This document shows, piece by piece, positions 53,769-62,879 of a stretch of DNA of 64,000 nucleotides. Origin of the DNA: Streptococcus sp. 596553 (GTDB lineage: Bacteria > Bacillota > Bacilli > Lactobacillales > Streptococcaceae); NCBI RefSeq assembly GCF_900411395.1, contig NZ_OXCQ01000001.1:62001-126000 (forward strand), given 5' to 3'. The position numbers and the translations under genes were made by a program. Within the stretch, counting starts at the first letter, position 1. Each line of letters begins with the position of its first letter. The notes beneath the pieces are model-generated. The model was given only the letters and a program-made list of their open reading frames with translations, was not told the origin of the DNA and did no database searches.

Positions 53769-54265
53769 AAAAGATAATTTATATTGCTTTGATCTTTGTA
53801 GCTGGGTTACTTGCCTTCTTCTTTTTTGGAAAACAAATGATTACAAAAGAAAATATCAATAAGCCAACGGTAGAGTTAACAGTCTATACGCTTTCTTCTA
53901 GTGATACAGAAAAATGGAATAAAGTGAGACAAGTAGAAACGGAAGAAGCTATATACTTCATAACTGTGAAAGAAGTATCATCTTCAGAAGAAGTATTTTC
54001 AAACATCATTGCAAATGGAGCTGCTACGGGGTTCGGAGTTCGTGAAGAAGAAGTGAAGCAATTCAATAATGGTTTAGGAGACACTATAGAGGACTCTAAG
54101 CATAATAAACTAATTGAAATAGAATTTTTTACTTTTTCTGATGATGGCGAGGGATTTGTGGTAGCAAACTTTGACTACGGTAAAGAAGAGTTGAATTCTC
54201 AGAAAAAAGATATAAAAGAGTTATATAAAAAAATATATGAATCTTTTAAAGAAAAGAATAAATGA
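53765..54265 (+). CDS. membrane-anchored extracellular protein of the cassette
   Basis: A 166-residue protein with one N-terminal membrane helix (about 3-21, no lipobox cysteine) and a polar, acidic domain facing outside. I recognise no family. It begins inside the ATPase stop codon, so it is part of the bacteriocin operon. It may shield the producer from its own peptide or aid release. The first cassette has a 63-residue two-helix protein in this slot instead. Confidence 0.65.
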   Translation: MKKIIYIALIFVAGLLAFFFFGKQMITKENINKPTVELTVYTLSSSDTEKWNKVRQVETEEAIYFITVKEVSSSEEVFSNIIANGAATGFGVREEEVKQFNNGLGDTIEDSKHNKLIEIEFFTFSDDGEGFVVANFDYGKEELNSQKKDIKELYKKIYESFKEKNK

Positions 54266-54352
54266 TTGTATTATAATCCTTGTATTTTGCTATGGTTTGT
54301 TAATTGATTTTTGCATATCTTACTTCAACATACTATAAAATAAAACATAAGA

Positions 54353-54391
54353 AAACGAGTATCTCCAACTACGGAAATACTCGCTTTTTGC
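54353..54391. terminator. terminator between the second cassette and gor
   Basis: AAAACGAGTAT and ATACTCGCTTTT form the stem around a short inner loop, with T runs on the plus strand. Confidence 0.85.
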
Positions 54392-54430
54392 TATTTAGAA
54401 GTGTTTTTTGCTTTGCTTCTTTTATTTCGA

Positions 54431-55777
54431 TTAACGCATAGTTACAAATTCTTCAGATGCAGTTGGGTGAATCGCCACAGTTGCATCAAAGTCAGCCTTG
54501 GTTGCTCCCATTTTGATAGCAACAGCAAATCCTTGAATCATTTCATCAACACCGTATCCAATTCCATGAAGTCCGACAACTTTTTCTTCTGAACCAGCTG
54601 TGATCAATTTGAAACGAGTTTCTTGACGGTTGAAAGTGCAAGCAGAGTACATAGACGTAAAGCTTGATTTATAAACCTTGATTTGGTCTTGACCGTATTC
54701 TTTAATAGCTTGCTCTTCGGTCAATCCAACCGTTCCGATAGCAGGGTGTGAAAAGACAACAGTTGGAATAGTTGAGTAGTCCATTTTTGCAGTTGTTTTT
54801 CCGTTAAAGAGACGTTCAGATAGGGTACGCCCAGCCTTGATAGCTACTGGAGTTAGTTCTTTTTCGCCTGTTACATCACCTAGAGCGTAGATTCCCTCAA
54901 CAACAGTATTTTGGTATTCATCCACTTGGATAAAGCCACGTTCGTTCAGAGTTACTCCAGCTTTTTCAAGTTGCAAGCCCTTAACGTTTGGACGGCGACC
55001 CGTAGCCCAGATAACTTGGCTAGCTGTGTGACTAGTACCATCTTCGAAATGAATGGTAATGCCGTCAGTAGTTTTTTCTAACTTGGCAGGGACTTTGTGA
55101 GTATGAAGTGGTAAGTTTGTTCTTTCCATTTCCTTGACCAGACCTTCAACGATGTAAGAATCAAAACCACGTAAAGGACGATCGCGGCGAACAAAGAGGT
55201 CTGTCTTGACACCAAAAGTGTGGAGTACGCCAGCCAATTCAACGGCGATATAACCAGCGCCTAGAATAGCAACTGATTCTGGCAATTCTTCCCAGGCAAA
55301 TACATCATCAGAAGAGCCACCTAGCTCAGCACCAGGAATATTTGGAATACTTGGATGGGCACCTGTAGCAATCACGATATGTTTAGCACGAATCAACTCA
55401 CCATTTACGCTAACAGTATGAGAATCTACAAATTCAGCATGACCTTCAATCAAGTCTACTCCGTTGCGTTTAAAACTGCCATCATAAGAAGAACGAGCGC
55501 GATCGATGTAGGCTTCACGATTGCGACGTAGGGTTGCAAAGTCAAAGTTAAGATCAGTAGTTTTAAAACCATAGTCTTCTCCAAATTGATGGAAAGTCTC
55601 AGCGATTTGCGCCCCGTACCACATGATTTTTTTAGGAACACAACCGACATTGACACATGTTCCGCCTAGTTTCTTTTCCTCAATAACGGCCGCTTTGGCT
55701 CCGTGTTCACCAGCACGGTTCATGGTAGCAATTCCTCCGCTACCTCCACCGATAGCAATGATATCATATTCTCTCAT
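54431..55777 (-). CDS. gor: glutathione-disulfide reductase
   Basis: Gor reduces oxidised glutathione with NADPH. The 448-residue flavoprotein has the FAD motif [17 protein letters not shown], the redox pair C41 and C46 in [13 protein letters not shown], the NADPH domain [17 protein letters not shown] with following arginines ([11 protein letters not shown]), and the active-site histidine H437 in HPTASEEF. Pneumococcus imports glutathione, so the enzyme keeps it reduced against its own SpxB-derived peroxide. It stands alone. Confidence 0.95.
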   Translation of the reverse strand: MREYDIIAIGGGSGGIATMNRAGEHGAKAAVIEEKKLGGTCVNVGCVPKKIMWYGAQIAETFHQFGEDYGFKTTDLNFDFATLRRNREAYIDRARSSYDGSFKRNGVDLIEGHAEFVDSHTVSVNGELIRAKHIVIATGAHPSIPNIPGAELGGSSDDVFAWEELPESVAILGAGYIAVELAGVLHTFGVKTDLFVRRDRPLRGFDSYIVEGLVKEMERTNLPLHTHKVPAKLEKTTDGITIHFEDGTSHTASQVIWATGRRPNVKGLQLEKAGVTLNERGFIQVDEYQNTVVEGIYALGDVTGEKELTPVAIKAGRTLSERLFNGKTTAKMDYSTIPTVVFSHPAIGTVGLTEEQAIKEYGQDQIKVYKSSFTSMYSACTFNRQETRFKLITAGSEEKVVGLHGIGYGVDEMIQGFAVAIKMGATKADFDATVAIHPTASEEFVTMR

Positions 55778-55895
55778 TGAAAACTCCTTTATACTCTTTT
55801 AAATAGTAGAGTGTCATTTTTTGATAGTCATATTCTATCTTTTTTTTGATGTGATTGCAAAAATCTGCTACGTTCAAAAAAATTAAAGAAAAGGC

Positions 55896-55947
55896 TTGCC
55901 AAATAAGTCAAAATAATGTATTATATAACTAGTACAATAGAAAAGGA
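55896..55947 (+). promoter_or_regulatory. promoter and ribosome site without a gene
   Basis: TTGCCA (55896-55901), 17 bp, TATTAT (55919-55924), then AAAAGGAG (55940-55947). No start codon follows at a proper distance; a 22-codon TTG frame (from about 55962) is the best that can be found. It may be the remains of a lost gene before the efflux operon. Confidence 0.4.
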
Positions 55948-56003
55948 GAATTTCCGAACGATTGTTTAATCCTGAACTGTCATTATTTCCATCTGAACTG
56001 CAT

Positions 56004-56031
56004 TGTTTGCTGGAGGGAAATCTGGTATAAT
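56004..56031 (+). promoter_or_regulatory. promoter of the MacAB-like operon
   Basis: TTGTTT (56004-56009), 16 bp, extended -10 TGgTATAAT (TATAAT at 56026-56031). Confidence 0.7.
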
Positions 56032-56064
56032 AGCAAAGTATTGTAAAAAAAAAGGAGTTTCATT

Positions 56065-57270
56065 ATGAAGAAAAAGAATGGTAAAGCTAAAAAGTGGCAA
56101 CTGTATGCAGCAATCGGTGCTGCAAGTGTAGTTGTATTGGGTGCTGGGGGCATTTTGCTCTTTAGACAACCTTCTCAGACTGCTGTAAAAGATGAGGCTA
56201 CTCATCTTGTTGTTGCCAAGGAAGGAAGCGTGGCATCCTCTGTTTTATTGTCAGGGACAGTAACGGCAAAAAATGAACAATACGTTTATTTTGATGCTAG
56301 TAAGGGAGATTTAGATGAAATCCTTGTTTCTGTGGGGGATAAGGTCAGCGAAGGGCAGGCTTTAGTCAAGTACAGTAGTTCAGAAGCGCAGGCGGCCTAT
56401 GATTCAGCTAGCCGAGCAGTCGCTAAGGCAGATCGTCATATCAATGAACTCAATCAAGCACGAAATGAAGCCGTTTCAGCTCCAGCTCCTCAAGCCTCTG
56501 CGCCAGCAGGAGGAGAAGATGCAACGGTGCAAAGCCCAACTCCAGTGGCTGGAAATTCTGTTGCTTCTATTGACGCTCAGTTGGGTGATGCCCGTGATGC
56601 GCGTGCAGATGCAGCAGCACAATTAAGTAAGGCTCAAAGTCAGTTAGATGCAATGACGGTTCTCAGTACCCTAGAGGGAACTGTGGTCGAAGTCAACCAC
56701 AATGTTTCTAAATCTCCAACAGGAGCTAGCCAAGTAGTCGTTCATGTCGTAAGTAATGAAAACTTGCAAGTTAAGGGAGAACTGTCTGAATATAACCTCG
56801 CCAACCTATATGTAGGTCAAGAAGTAACTTTTACTTCTAAAGTGTATCCTGATAAAAAATGGACTGGGAAATTAAGCTATATTTCTGACTATCCTAAAAA
56901 CAATGGTGAAGCAGCAAGTACAGCTGTAGCAGCAGGCGGTAATTCTGGCTCTAAATATCCATATACTATTGATGTTACAAGTGAAATCGGTGATTTGAAA
57001 CAAGGATTCTCAGTAAGTGTTGAGGTCAAGAATAAGAGTAAAGCCATTTTGGTTCCTCTAACAAGTGTTGTGACTGAAAATGATAAGAATTATGTCTGGG
57101 TGCTTGACGAGCAGAAAAAGGCCAAGAAAGTGGAAGTTGGTTTGGGCAATGCTGATGCAGACAACCAAGAAATCACTTCAGGTCTGACAAATGGAGTCAA
57201 GGTCATCAGTAATCCAACATCTTCCTTGGAAGAAGGAAAAGAGGTGAAGGCTGATGAAGCAACTAATTAG
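56065..57270 (+). CDS. efflux adaptor protein, HlyD/MacA type
   Basis: A 401-residue membrane-fusion-type protein. It has one N-terminal helix (about 11-31), a barrel-sandwich part (YVYFDASKGDLDEILVSVGDKVSEGQALVKY), a helical hairpin with an Ala/Pro-rich stretch (about 115-200), and C-terminal beta domains (NLQVKGELSEYNLANLYVGQEVTFTS). In Gram-positive MacAB-like pumps it extends from the membrane toward the wall. The Shine-Dalgarno is AAAGGAG. The end overlaps the ATPase gene by 17 bases. Confidence 0.9.
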   Translation: MKKKNGKAKKWQLYAAIGAASVVVLGAGGILLFRQPSQTAVKDEATHLVVAKEGSVASSVLLSGTVTAKNEQYVYFDASKGDLDEILVSVGDKVSEGQALVKYSSSEAQAAYDSASRAVAKADRHINELNQARNEAVSAPAPQASAPAGGEDATVQSPTPVAGNSVASIDAQLGDARDARADAAAQLSKAQSQLDAMTVLSTLEGTVVEVNHNVSKSPTGASQVVVHVVSNENLQVKGELSEYNLANLYVGQEVTFTSKVYPDKKWTGKLSYISDYPKNNGEAASTAVAAGGNSGSKYPYTIDVTSEIGDLKQGFSVSVEVKNKSKAILVPLTSVVTENDKNYVWVLDEQKKAKKVEVGLGNADADNQEITSGLTNGVKVISNPTSSLEEGKEVKADEATN

Positions 57271-57955
57271 TCTAAAAAATATCTGCAGAAGTTACCGTAA
57301 CGGTGACCAAGAACTGCAGGTTCTCAAAAATATCAACCTAGAAGTGAATGAGGGTGAGTTTGTTGCCATTATGGGACCATCCGGTTCTGGTAAGTCTACT
57401 CTCATGAATATGATTGGGATGTTGGATACACCAAGTAGTGGAGAGTATTATCTTGAAGGTCAAGAAGTGGCTGGATTGGGTGAAAAACAACTAGCTAAGG
57501 TTCGCAACCAACAAATCGGTTTTGTCTTTCAGCAGTTCTTTCTTCTATCGAAACTCAATGCTCTGCAAAATGTAGAATTGCCCTTGATTTACGCAGGAGT
57601 TTCGTCTTCAAAACGTCGCAAGTTGGCTGAGGAGTATTTAGACAAGGTTGAATTGACAGAACGTAGTCACCATTTGCCTTCGGAATTATCTGGTGGTCAA
57701 AAGCAACGTGTGGCTATTGCGCGTGCCTTGGTAAACAATCCTTCTATTATCTTAGCAGACGAACCGACAGGAGCCTTGGATACCAAAACAGGCAACCAAA
57801 TCATGCAATTATTGGTTGAATTAAATAAAGAAGGAAAAACTATTATCATGGTAACGCATGAGCCTGAAATCGCTGCTTATGCCAAACGTCAGATTGTCAT
57901 TCGAGATGGGGTCATTTCGTCTGATAGTGCTCAGTTAGAAAAGGAGGAAAACTAA
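57254..57955 (+). CDS. MacB-type ABC ATPase
   Basis: A 233-residue ATPase with Walker A GPSGSGKST, Q-loop FQQFFLL, signature LSGGQKQRV, Walker B IILADEPTGALDT and VTHEPE. It is of the LolD/MacB class that drives mechanotransmission permeases. It lies between the adaptor and the FtsX-like permease, with one base between it and the permease gene. Confidence 0.93.
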   Translation: MKQLISLKNICRSYRNGDQELQVLKNINLEVNEGEFVAIMGPSGSGKSTLMNMIGMLDTPSSGEYYLEGQEVAGLGEKQLAKVRNQQIGFVFQQFFLLSKLNALQNVELPLIYAGVSSSKRRKLAEEYLDKVELTERSHHLPSELSGGQKQRVAIARALVNNPSIILADEPTGALDTKTGNQIMQLLVELNKEGKTIIMVTHEPEIAAYAKRQIVIRDGVISSDSAQLEKEEN

Positions 57956-57956
57956 G

Positions 57957-59216
57957 ATGCAGAATCTGAAATTTGCCTTTTCATCTATCATGGCTCATAA
58001 GATGCGTTCTTTGCTTACCATGATTGGGATTATTATCGGTGTTTCATCCGTTGTTGTGATTATGGCTCTAGGTGACTCCCTATCTCGTCAACTCAACAAA
58101 GATATGACCAAATCTCAGAAGAATATTAGTGTCTTTTTCTCTTCTAAAAAAAGTAAAGATGGGTCTTTTACTCAGAAACAATCAGCTTTTACGGTTTCTG
58201 GAAAAGAAGAGGAAGTTCATGTTGAACCACCAAAACCGCAAGAATCTTGGGTCAAGGAGGCAGCCAAACTCAAGGGAGTGGATAACTACTATGTAACCAA
58301 CTCAACGAACGCCATTTTGACTTATAAAGATAAAAAGGTTGAAAATGCTAATTTGACAGGTGGAAACAGAACTTATATGGAGGCTGTTAAGAATGAAATT
58401 CTTGCGGGACGTAGTCTGAGAGAACAAGATTTCAAAGAATTTGCAAGTGTCATTTTGCTTGATGAAGAATTATCCATTAGTTTATTTGGCTCTCCTCAAG
58501 AGGCTATTAACAAGGTTGTAGAAGTTAATGGATTTAGTTACCGGGTCATTGGGGTTTATACTAGTCCAGAGGCTAAACGTTCAAAAATATATGGTTTTGG
58601 TGGCTTGCCCATTACTACAAATACTTCCCTTGCTGCGAATTTTAATGTAGATGAAATAGCTAATATTGTCTTTCGAGTGAATGACACAAGCTTGACTCAA
58701 ACTCTGGGTCCAGAATTAGCACGAAAAATGACAGAGCTTGCTGGCTTGCAACAGGGAGAATATCAAGTATCAGATGAGTCAGCTGCATTTGCAGAAGTTC
58801 AACAATCGTTTAGTTTTATGACGACGATTATTAGTGCCATTGCAGGTATTTCCCTCTTTGTTGGAGGAACTGGTGTTATGAACATTATGCTGGTTTCTGT
58901 TACAGAGCGTACCCGTGAGATTGGTCTCCGTAAGGCTTTGGGTGCAACACGTGCTAATATTTTAATCCAGTTTTTGATTGAATCCATGATTTTGACCTTG
59001 TTAGGTGGCTTGATTGGCTTGACAATTGCAAGTGGTTTAACTGCCTTAGCAGGTTTGTTACTGCAAGGCTTGATTGCGGGTATAGAAGTGGGAGTATCGA
59101 TCCCAGTTGCCCTATTTAGTCTTGCGGTTTCGGCTAGCGTGGGTATGATCTTTGGAGTCTTGCCAGCCAACAAGGCATCGAAACTTGACCCAATCGAAGC
59201 CCTTCGTTATGAATAA
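57957..59216 (+). CDS. MacB-like FtsX-family permease
   Basis: A 419-residue protein: helix 1 (about 18-40, after a MacB-type SSIMAHKMRSLLTMIGIIIGVSSV), a large outer domain (about 45-280), then three C-terminal helices with VSVTERTREIGLRKALGATRANILIQFL. It ends with the usual KLDPIEALRYE. It forms the efflux complex with the two genes before it; in pneumococcus the related set has been linked to antimicrobial peptide resistance. The substrate here is not known. Confidence 0.92.
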   Translation: MQNLKFAFSSIMAHKMRSLLTMIGIIIGVSSVVVIMALGDSLSRQLNKDMTKSQKNISVFFSSKKSKDGSFTQKQSAFTVSGKEEEVHVEPPKPQESWVKEAAKLKGVDNYYVTNSTNAILTYKDKKVENANLTGGNRTYMEAVKNEILAGRSLREQDFKEFASVILLDEELSISLFGSPQEAINKVVEVNGFSYRVIGVYTSPEAKRSKIYGFGGLPITTNTSLAANFNVDEIANIVFRVNDTSLTQTLGPELARKMTELAGLQQGEYQVSDESAAFAEVQQSFSFMTTIISAIAGISLFVGGTGVMNIMLVSVTERTREIGLRKALGATRANILIQFLIESMILTLLGGLIGLTIASGLTALAGLLLQGLIAGIEVGVSIPVALFSLAVSASVGMIFGVLPANKASKLDPIEALRYE

Positions 59217-59220
59217 GATC

Positions 59221-59252
59221 AACAAGATGGACACTCGTCTATCTTGTTTTTG
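59221..59252 (+). terminator. terminator of the MacAB-like operon
   Basis: AACAAGAT and ATCTTGTT with an inner pair and short loop, then a T run. Confidence 0.85.
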
Positions 59253-59285
59253 TATAGATTTCCCTATCGAAAATCCTTAAAAATG

Positions 59286-59294
59286 TGATATAAT
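59286..59294 (+). promoter_or_regulatory. metG promoter, extended -10
   Basis: TGaTATAAT, 45 bases before the start codon. The leader is too short for a T-box. Confidence 0.7.
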
Positions 59295-59339
59295 GAAGTG
59301 TTAGAAAAACAGGTTTCATTTGCCTGGAAAGGAAAAATT

Positions 59340-61337
59340 ATGTCTGAAAAGAATTTTTATATTACAACGCCGATTTACTATCCATCTGGGAAACTTCATA
59401 TCGGTTCTGCCTACACAACCATCGCCTGTGATGTCCTAGCCCGTTACAAACGCCTAATGGGCTACGATGTCTTTTATCTGACAGGTCTTGATGAGCATGG
59501 TCAAAAGATTCAACAAAAAGCGGAAGAAGCTGGCATTACACCACAAGCCTATGTTGATGGAATGGCAGTTGGAGTTAAAGAACTCTGGCAATTACTAAAT
59601 ATTTCATACGATAAATTTATCCGTACAACTGATTACTACCACGAAAAAGTTGTCGCACAGGTCTTTGAGCGCTTGCTGGCTCAAGATGATATTTACTTGG
59701 GTGAATACTCTGGCTGGTATTCAGTATCAGATGAAGAATTCTTTACAGAAAGCCAGCTTGCAGAAGTATTTCGTGATGAAGCTGGAAATGTGACTGGCGG
59801 TATTGCTCCATCAGGTCACGAGGTTGAATGGGTATCCGAAGAATCATACTTCCTTCGCCTCAGCAAATACCAAGACCGTTTGGTAGACTTTTTCAAGTCC
59901 CATCCTGAATTTATCACTCCAGATGGTCGTCTCAATGAAATGCTACGTAACTTCATCGAGCCAGGTTTGGAAGATTTGGCGGTATCTCGTACAACCTTTA
60001 CATGGGGAGTGCCTGTCCCATCAAATCCAAAACACGTTGTCTACGTTTGGATTGATGCCCTTCTTAACTATGCGACAGCTCTTGGCTACGGTCAAGACGA
60101 ACATGGTAACTTTGATAAGTTCTGGAATGGAACAGTCTTCCACATGGTAGGGAAAGACATCCTTCGTTTTCACTCCATCTACTGGCCAATCCTTCTTATG
60201 ATGTTGGATGTTAAATTACCTGATCGTTTGATTGCCCATGGTTGGTTCGTCATGAAAGACGGCAAGATGTCTAAATCTAAAGGGAATGTGGTTTACCCTG
60301 AAATGTTGGTAGAGCGTTATGGACTAGATCCACTTCGTTACTATCTCATGCGTAGCCTTCCAGTTGGTTCAGACGGAACCTTCACTCCAGAAGACTATGT
60401 AGGCCGTATCAACTATGAATTGGCCAATGACCTTGGGAATCTCCTTAACCGTACGGTTTCTATGATTAACAAGTATTTTGATGGTCAAATCCCTGCCTAT
60501 GTAGAAAGTGTGACTAAATTTGACAATGCTCTTGCTCAAGTAGCTGCTGAATCAATTGCTGATTACCATAAATACATGGAAGCAGTTGACTACCCACGTG
60601 CCCTTGAAGCAGTCTGGACCCTTATCTCTCGTACTAATAAATACATCGACGAGACAACTCCATGGGTCTTGGCTAAGGATGAAGCACTTCGTGACCAATT
60701 AGCAAGTGTCATGAGCCACTTGGCAGCCAGCCTCCGCGTCGTAGCACACTTGATTGAGCCATTTATGATGGAAACCAGTCGTGCAGTTTTGAATCAACTT
60801 GGTCTAGCAGAAGTTTCTAGCCTTGAAAACTTAAATCTAGCAGACTTTCCTGCAGGTGTAACAGTAGTTGCTAAAGGAACACCAATCTTCCCACGTCTCG
60901 ATATGGAAGAAGAAATCGCCTATATCAAGGAACAAATGGAAGGCAACAAGCCAGCTGTCGAAAAAGAATGGAATCCAGATGAAGTTGAACTCAAACTAAA
61001 CAAGGAAGAAATCAAGTTTGAAGACTTTGATAAGATTGAAATCCGTGTCGCAGAAGTCAAAGAAGTGTCTAAAGTAGAAGGTTCAGATAAGTTGCTTCAA
61101 TTCCGCTTGGATGCTGGTGATGGTGAAGACCGTCAAATTCTCTCAGGGATTGCTAAGTACTATCCAAATGAACAAGAATTGGTTGGTAAGAAAGTTCAAA
61201 TCGTTGCTAACCTCAAACCTCGTAAAATGATGAAGAAATATGTCAGTCAAGGGATGATCCTCTCAGCTGAATATGATGGAAAATTAACCCTTCTCACAGT
61301 TGATCCAGCTGTACCAAACGGAAGTGTGATTGGGTAA
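59340..61337 (+). CDS. metG: methionine-tRNA ligase
   Basis: MetG charges initiator and elongator tRNA-Met. The 665-residue enzyme has the HIGH-type motif [14 protein letters not shown], the KMSKS loop ([11 protein letters not shown]) and, after the catalytic and anticodon parts, a C-terminal tRNA-binding OB domain (about 565-665, [21 protein letters not shown]). It lacks the four-cysteine zinc knuckle of the long bacterial form. The ATG at 59340 follows AAAGGAAAA; the upstream in-frame start was not used. Confidence 0.97.
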   Translation: MSEKNFYITTPIYYPSGKLHIGSAYTTIACDVLARYKRLMGYDVFYLTGLDEHGQKIQQKAEEAGITPQAYVDGMAVGVKELWQLLNISYDKFIRTTDYYHEKVVAQVFERLLAQDDIYLGEYSGWYSVSDEEFFTESQLAEVFRDEAGNVTGGIAPSGHEVEWVSEESYFLRLSKYQDRLVDFFKSHPEFITPDGRLNEMLRNFIEPGLEDLAVSRTTFTWGVPVPSNPKHVVYVWIDALLNYATALGYGQDEHGNFDKFWNGTVFHMVGKDILRFHSIYWPILLMMLDVKLPDRLIAHGWFVMKDGKMSKSKGNVVYPEMLVERYGLDPLRYYLMRSLPVGSDGTFTPEDYVGRINYELANDLGNLLNRTVSMINKYFDGQIPAYVESVTKFDNALAQVAAESIADYHKYMEAVDYPRALEAVWTLISRTNKYIDETTPWVLAKDEALRDQLASVMSHLAASLRVVAHLIEPFMMETSRAVLNQLGLAEVSSLENLNLADFPAGVTVVAKGTPIFPRLDMEEEIAYIKEQMEGNKPAVEKEWNPDEVELKLNKEEIKFEDFDKIEIRVAEVKEVSKVEGSDKLLQFRLDAGDGEDRQILSGIAKYYPNEQELVGKKVQIVANLKPRKMMKKYVSQGMILSAEYDGKLTLLTVDPAVPNGSVIG

Positions 61338-61342
61338 AAGTA

Positions 61343-61376
61343 GACAGGACTAGTTCATGCTAGTTCTGTTTTTTTA
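61343..61376 (+). terminator. metG terminator
   Basis: ACAGGACTAG and CTAGTTCTGT form a stem with a short loop, followed by seven T residues. Confidence 0.88.
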
Positions 61377-61378
61377 TG

Positions 61379-61575
61379 TACACTCAATGAAAATCAAAGA
61401 GCAAACTAGGAAGCTAGCCGCAGGTTTCTCAAAGCACCGTTTTGAGGTTGTAGATAGAACTGACGAAGTCAGCTCAAAACACTGTTTTGAGGTTGTGGAT
61501 AGAACTGACGAAGTCAGTAACCATATCTACGGTAAGACGACGCTGACTTTGTTTGAAGAGATTTTCTAAGAGTAT
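61379..61575 (-). repeat. BOX element with two boxB units
   Basis: The boxC end (cactcaatgaaaatcaaag) has one change and the boxA end (gattttctaagagtat) another. Two boxB copies (actgacgaagtcag) lie between. It fills most of the 328-base gap between metG and the PadR gene; short frames within it are not genes. Confidence 0.92.
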
Positions 61576-61665
61576 CAACTATTATGCTTTACAAACTAGT
61601 GTGAAGTGGTATATTATAGATGAAGCTACTAGTAAGTATTACAAAATAGATAGAAGGGGGAAGGG

Positions 61666-61986
61666 ATGAAAGAAACTCAACTATTAAAAGGTGTTCTTGA
61701 AGGTTGTGTCTTGGATATGATAGGTCAAAAAGAGCGATATGGTTATGAGTTGGTTCAGACTTTGCGAGAGGCTGGATTTGATACTATCGTTCCAGGAACT
61801 ATTTATCCTTTGTTGCAAAAGTTAGAAAAAAATCAATGGATAAGAGGCGACATGCGCCCGTCGCCAGATGGTCCAGATCGGAAGTATTTTTCATTAACGA
61901 AAGAAGGAGAAGAGCGTGTCTCAGTCTTTTGGCAACAATGGGATGATTTGAGTCAAAAAGTAGAAGGAATTAAGAATGGGGATTAA
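61666..61986 (+). CDS. PadR family transcriptional regulator
   Basis: A 106-residue winged-helix protein with the PadR pattern: LLKGVLEGCVLDMIGQKERYGYELVQTLREAG, then VPGTIYPLLQKLEKNQWI and the wing with GPDRKYFSLTKEG. Such small PadR proteins often control a neighbouring membrane protein or pump. The next gene starts three bases after its stop. The start has AGGGGGAAGGG. Confidence 0.92.
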   Translation: MKETQLLKGVLEGCVLDMIGQKERYGYELVQTLREAGFDTIVPGTIYPLLQKLEKNQWIRGDMRPSPDGPDRKYFSLTKEGEERVSVFWQQWDDLSQKVEGIKNGD

Positions 61987-61989
61987 ATC

Positions 61990-62805
61990 ATGAAGAAAAT
62001 GAAGTATTACGAAGAAACAAGCGCTTTGCTACATGAATTTTCTGAGGACAATCAGCAGTATTTTGAGGAACTGTGGGATAGTTTTAATCTTGCTGGATTT
62101 CTCTATGATGAAGACTATCTCAGAGAGCAGGTTTATTTGATGATGTTAGATTTCTCAGAAGCAGAACGAGATGGCATGAGTGCAGAGGATTATTTAGGTA
62201 AGAATCCTAAAAAAATAATGAAAGAGATTCTCAAGGAAGCACCACGCAGTTCTATCAAGGAGTCCCTTTTAACACCAATTTTTGTCCTAGCGATATTACG
62301 TTATTATCAACTACTAAGTGATTTTTCTAAAGGTCCTCTCTTAACAGTCAATTTGCTCACATTTTTAGGGCAACTTCTTCTTTTTTTGATTGGATTTTGG
62401 CTTGTAGCCACAATCTTACGATGGAGTTTAGTCCAAGATTCTTCTAAAATGAAAATTGGCACTTATATTGTCGTTGGGATTCTTGTCCTTCTAGTTGTTC
62501 TGGGATATGTAGGAATAGGAAGTTTCATACAAGAAGGAGCATTTTATCTTCCTGCTCCCTGGGATAGTTTCCTTGTCTTTACGCTTTCTCTAGTCATCAG
62601 TATTTGGAATTGGAAAGAAGCGGTCTTTCGTCCCTTTGTCAGTATGATTGTTGCCCATCTTATTGTAGGCTCTCTGCTCCGTTATTATGCGTGGATGGGC
62701 ATTTCAAATGTTTTCCTTACAAAATTCATTCCTTTAGCTGTTCTTTTTATTGGCATTTTTCTCTTGTTCCGTGGGTTTAAGAAGATAAAATGGAGTGAAA
62801 TATAG
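61990..62805 (+). CDS. membrane protein encoded with the PadR regulator
   Basis: A 271-residue protein with an acidic cytoplasmic N-terminal region (about 1-95, YYEETSALLHEFSEDNQQYFEEL, then MSAEDYLGKNPKKIMKEIL) and six membrane helices after it. The N-terminal region resembles the DUF1048/DUF1129 or HAAS domains that travel with PadR genes. The function is not established; a role in membrane stress sensing is a guess. Confidence 0.75.
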   Translation: MKKMKYYEETSALLHEFSEDNQQYFEELWDSFNLAGFLYDEDYLREQVYLMMLDFSEAERDGMSAEDYLGKNPKKIMKEILKEAPRSSIKESLLTPIFVLAILRYYQLLSDFSKGPLLTVNLLTFLGQLLLFLIGFWLVATILRWSLVQDSSKMKIGTYIVVGILVLLVVLGYVGIGSFIQEGAFYLPAPWDSFLVFTLSLVISIWNWKEAVFRPFVSMIVAHLIVGSLLRYYAWMGISNVFLTKFIPLAVLFIGIFLLFRGFKKIKWSEI

Positions 62806-62853
62806 TCAAAAAGCCGTTGCAAAGCGGTTTTTTGTTATAATGAAGGGAAGAAT
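62804..62853 (+). repeat. terminator-promoter module, copy 1
   Basis: A hairpin (AAAGCCG / CGGTTTTTT) is followed at once by the extended -10 TGtTATAAT and then GAAGGGAAGAAT. It ends the PadR unit and starts the aldo/keto reductase unit. A near-identical copy lies at 63832. Confidence 0.85.
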
Positions 62854-62879
62854 GTTAGAAATTAAAGGAGAAAAATTTG

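Noticed and set aside
59286..59340. T-box leader for metG
   Set aside because: Only 45 bases separate the -10 from the start codon, too short for a T-box.
61357..61569. A 70-codon frame after metG
   Set aside because: It runs through the metG terminator and the BOX element and repeats the same artefact sequence as the array at 38153.
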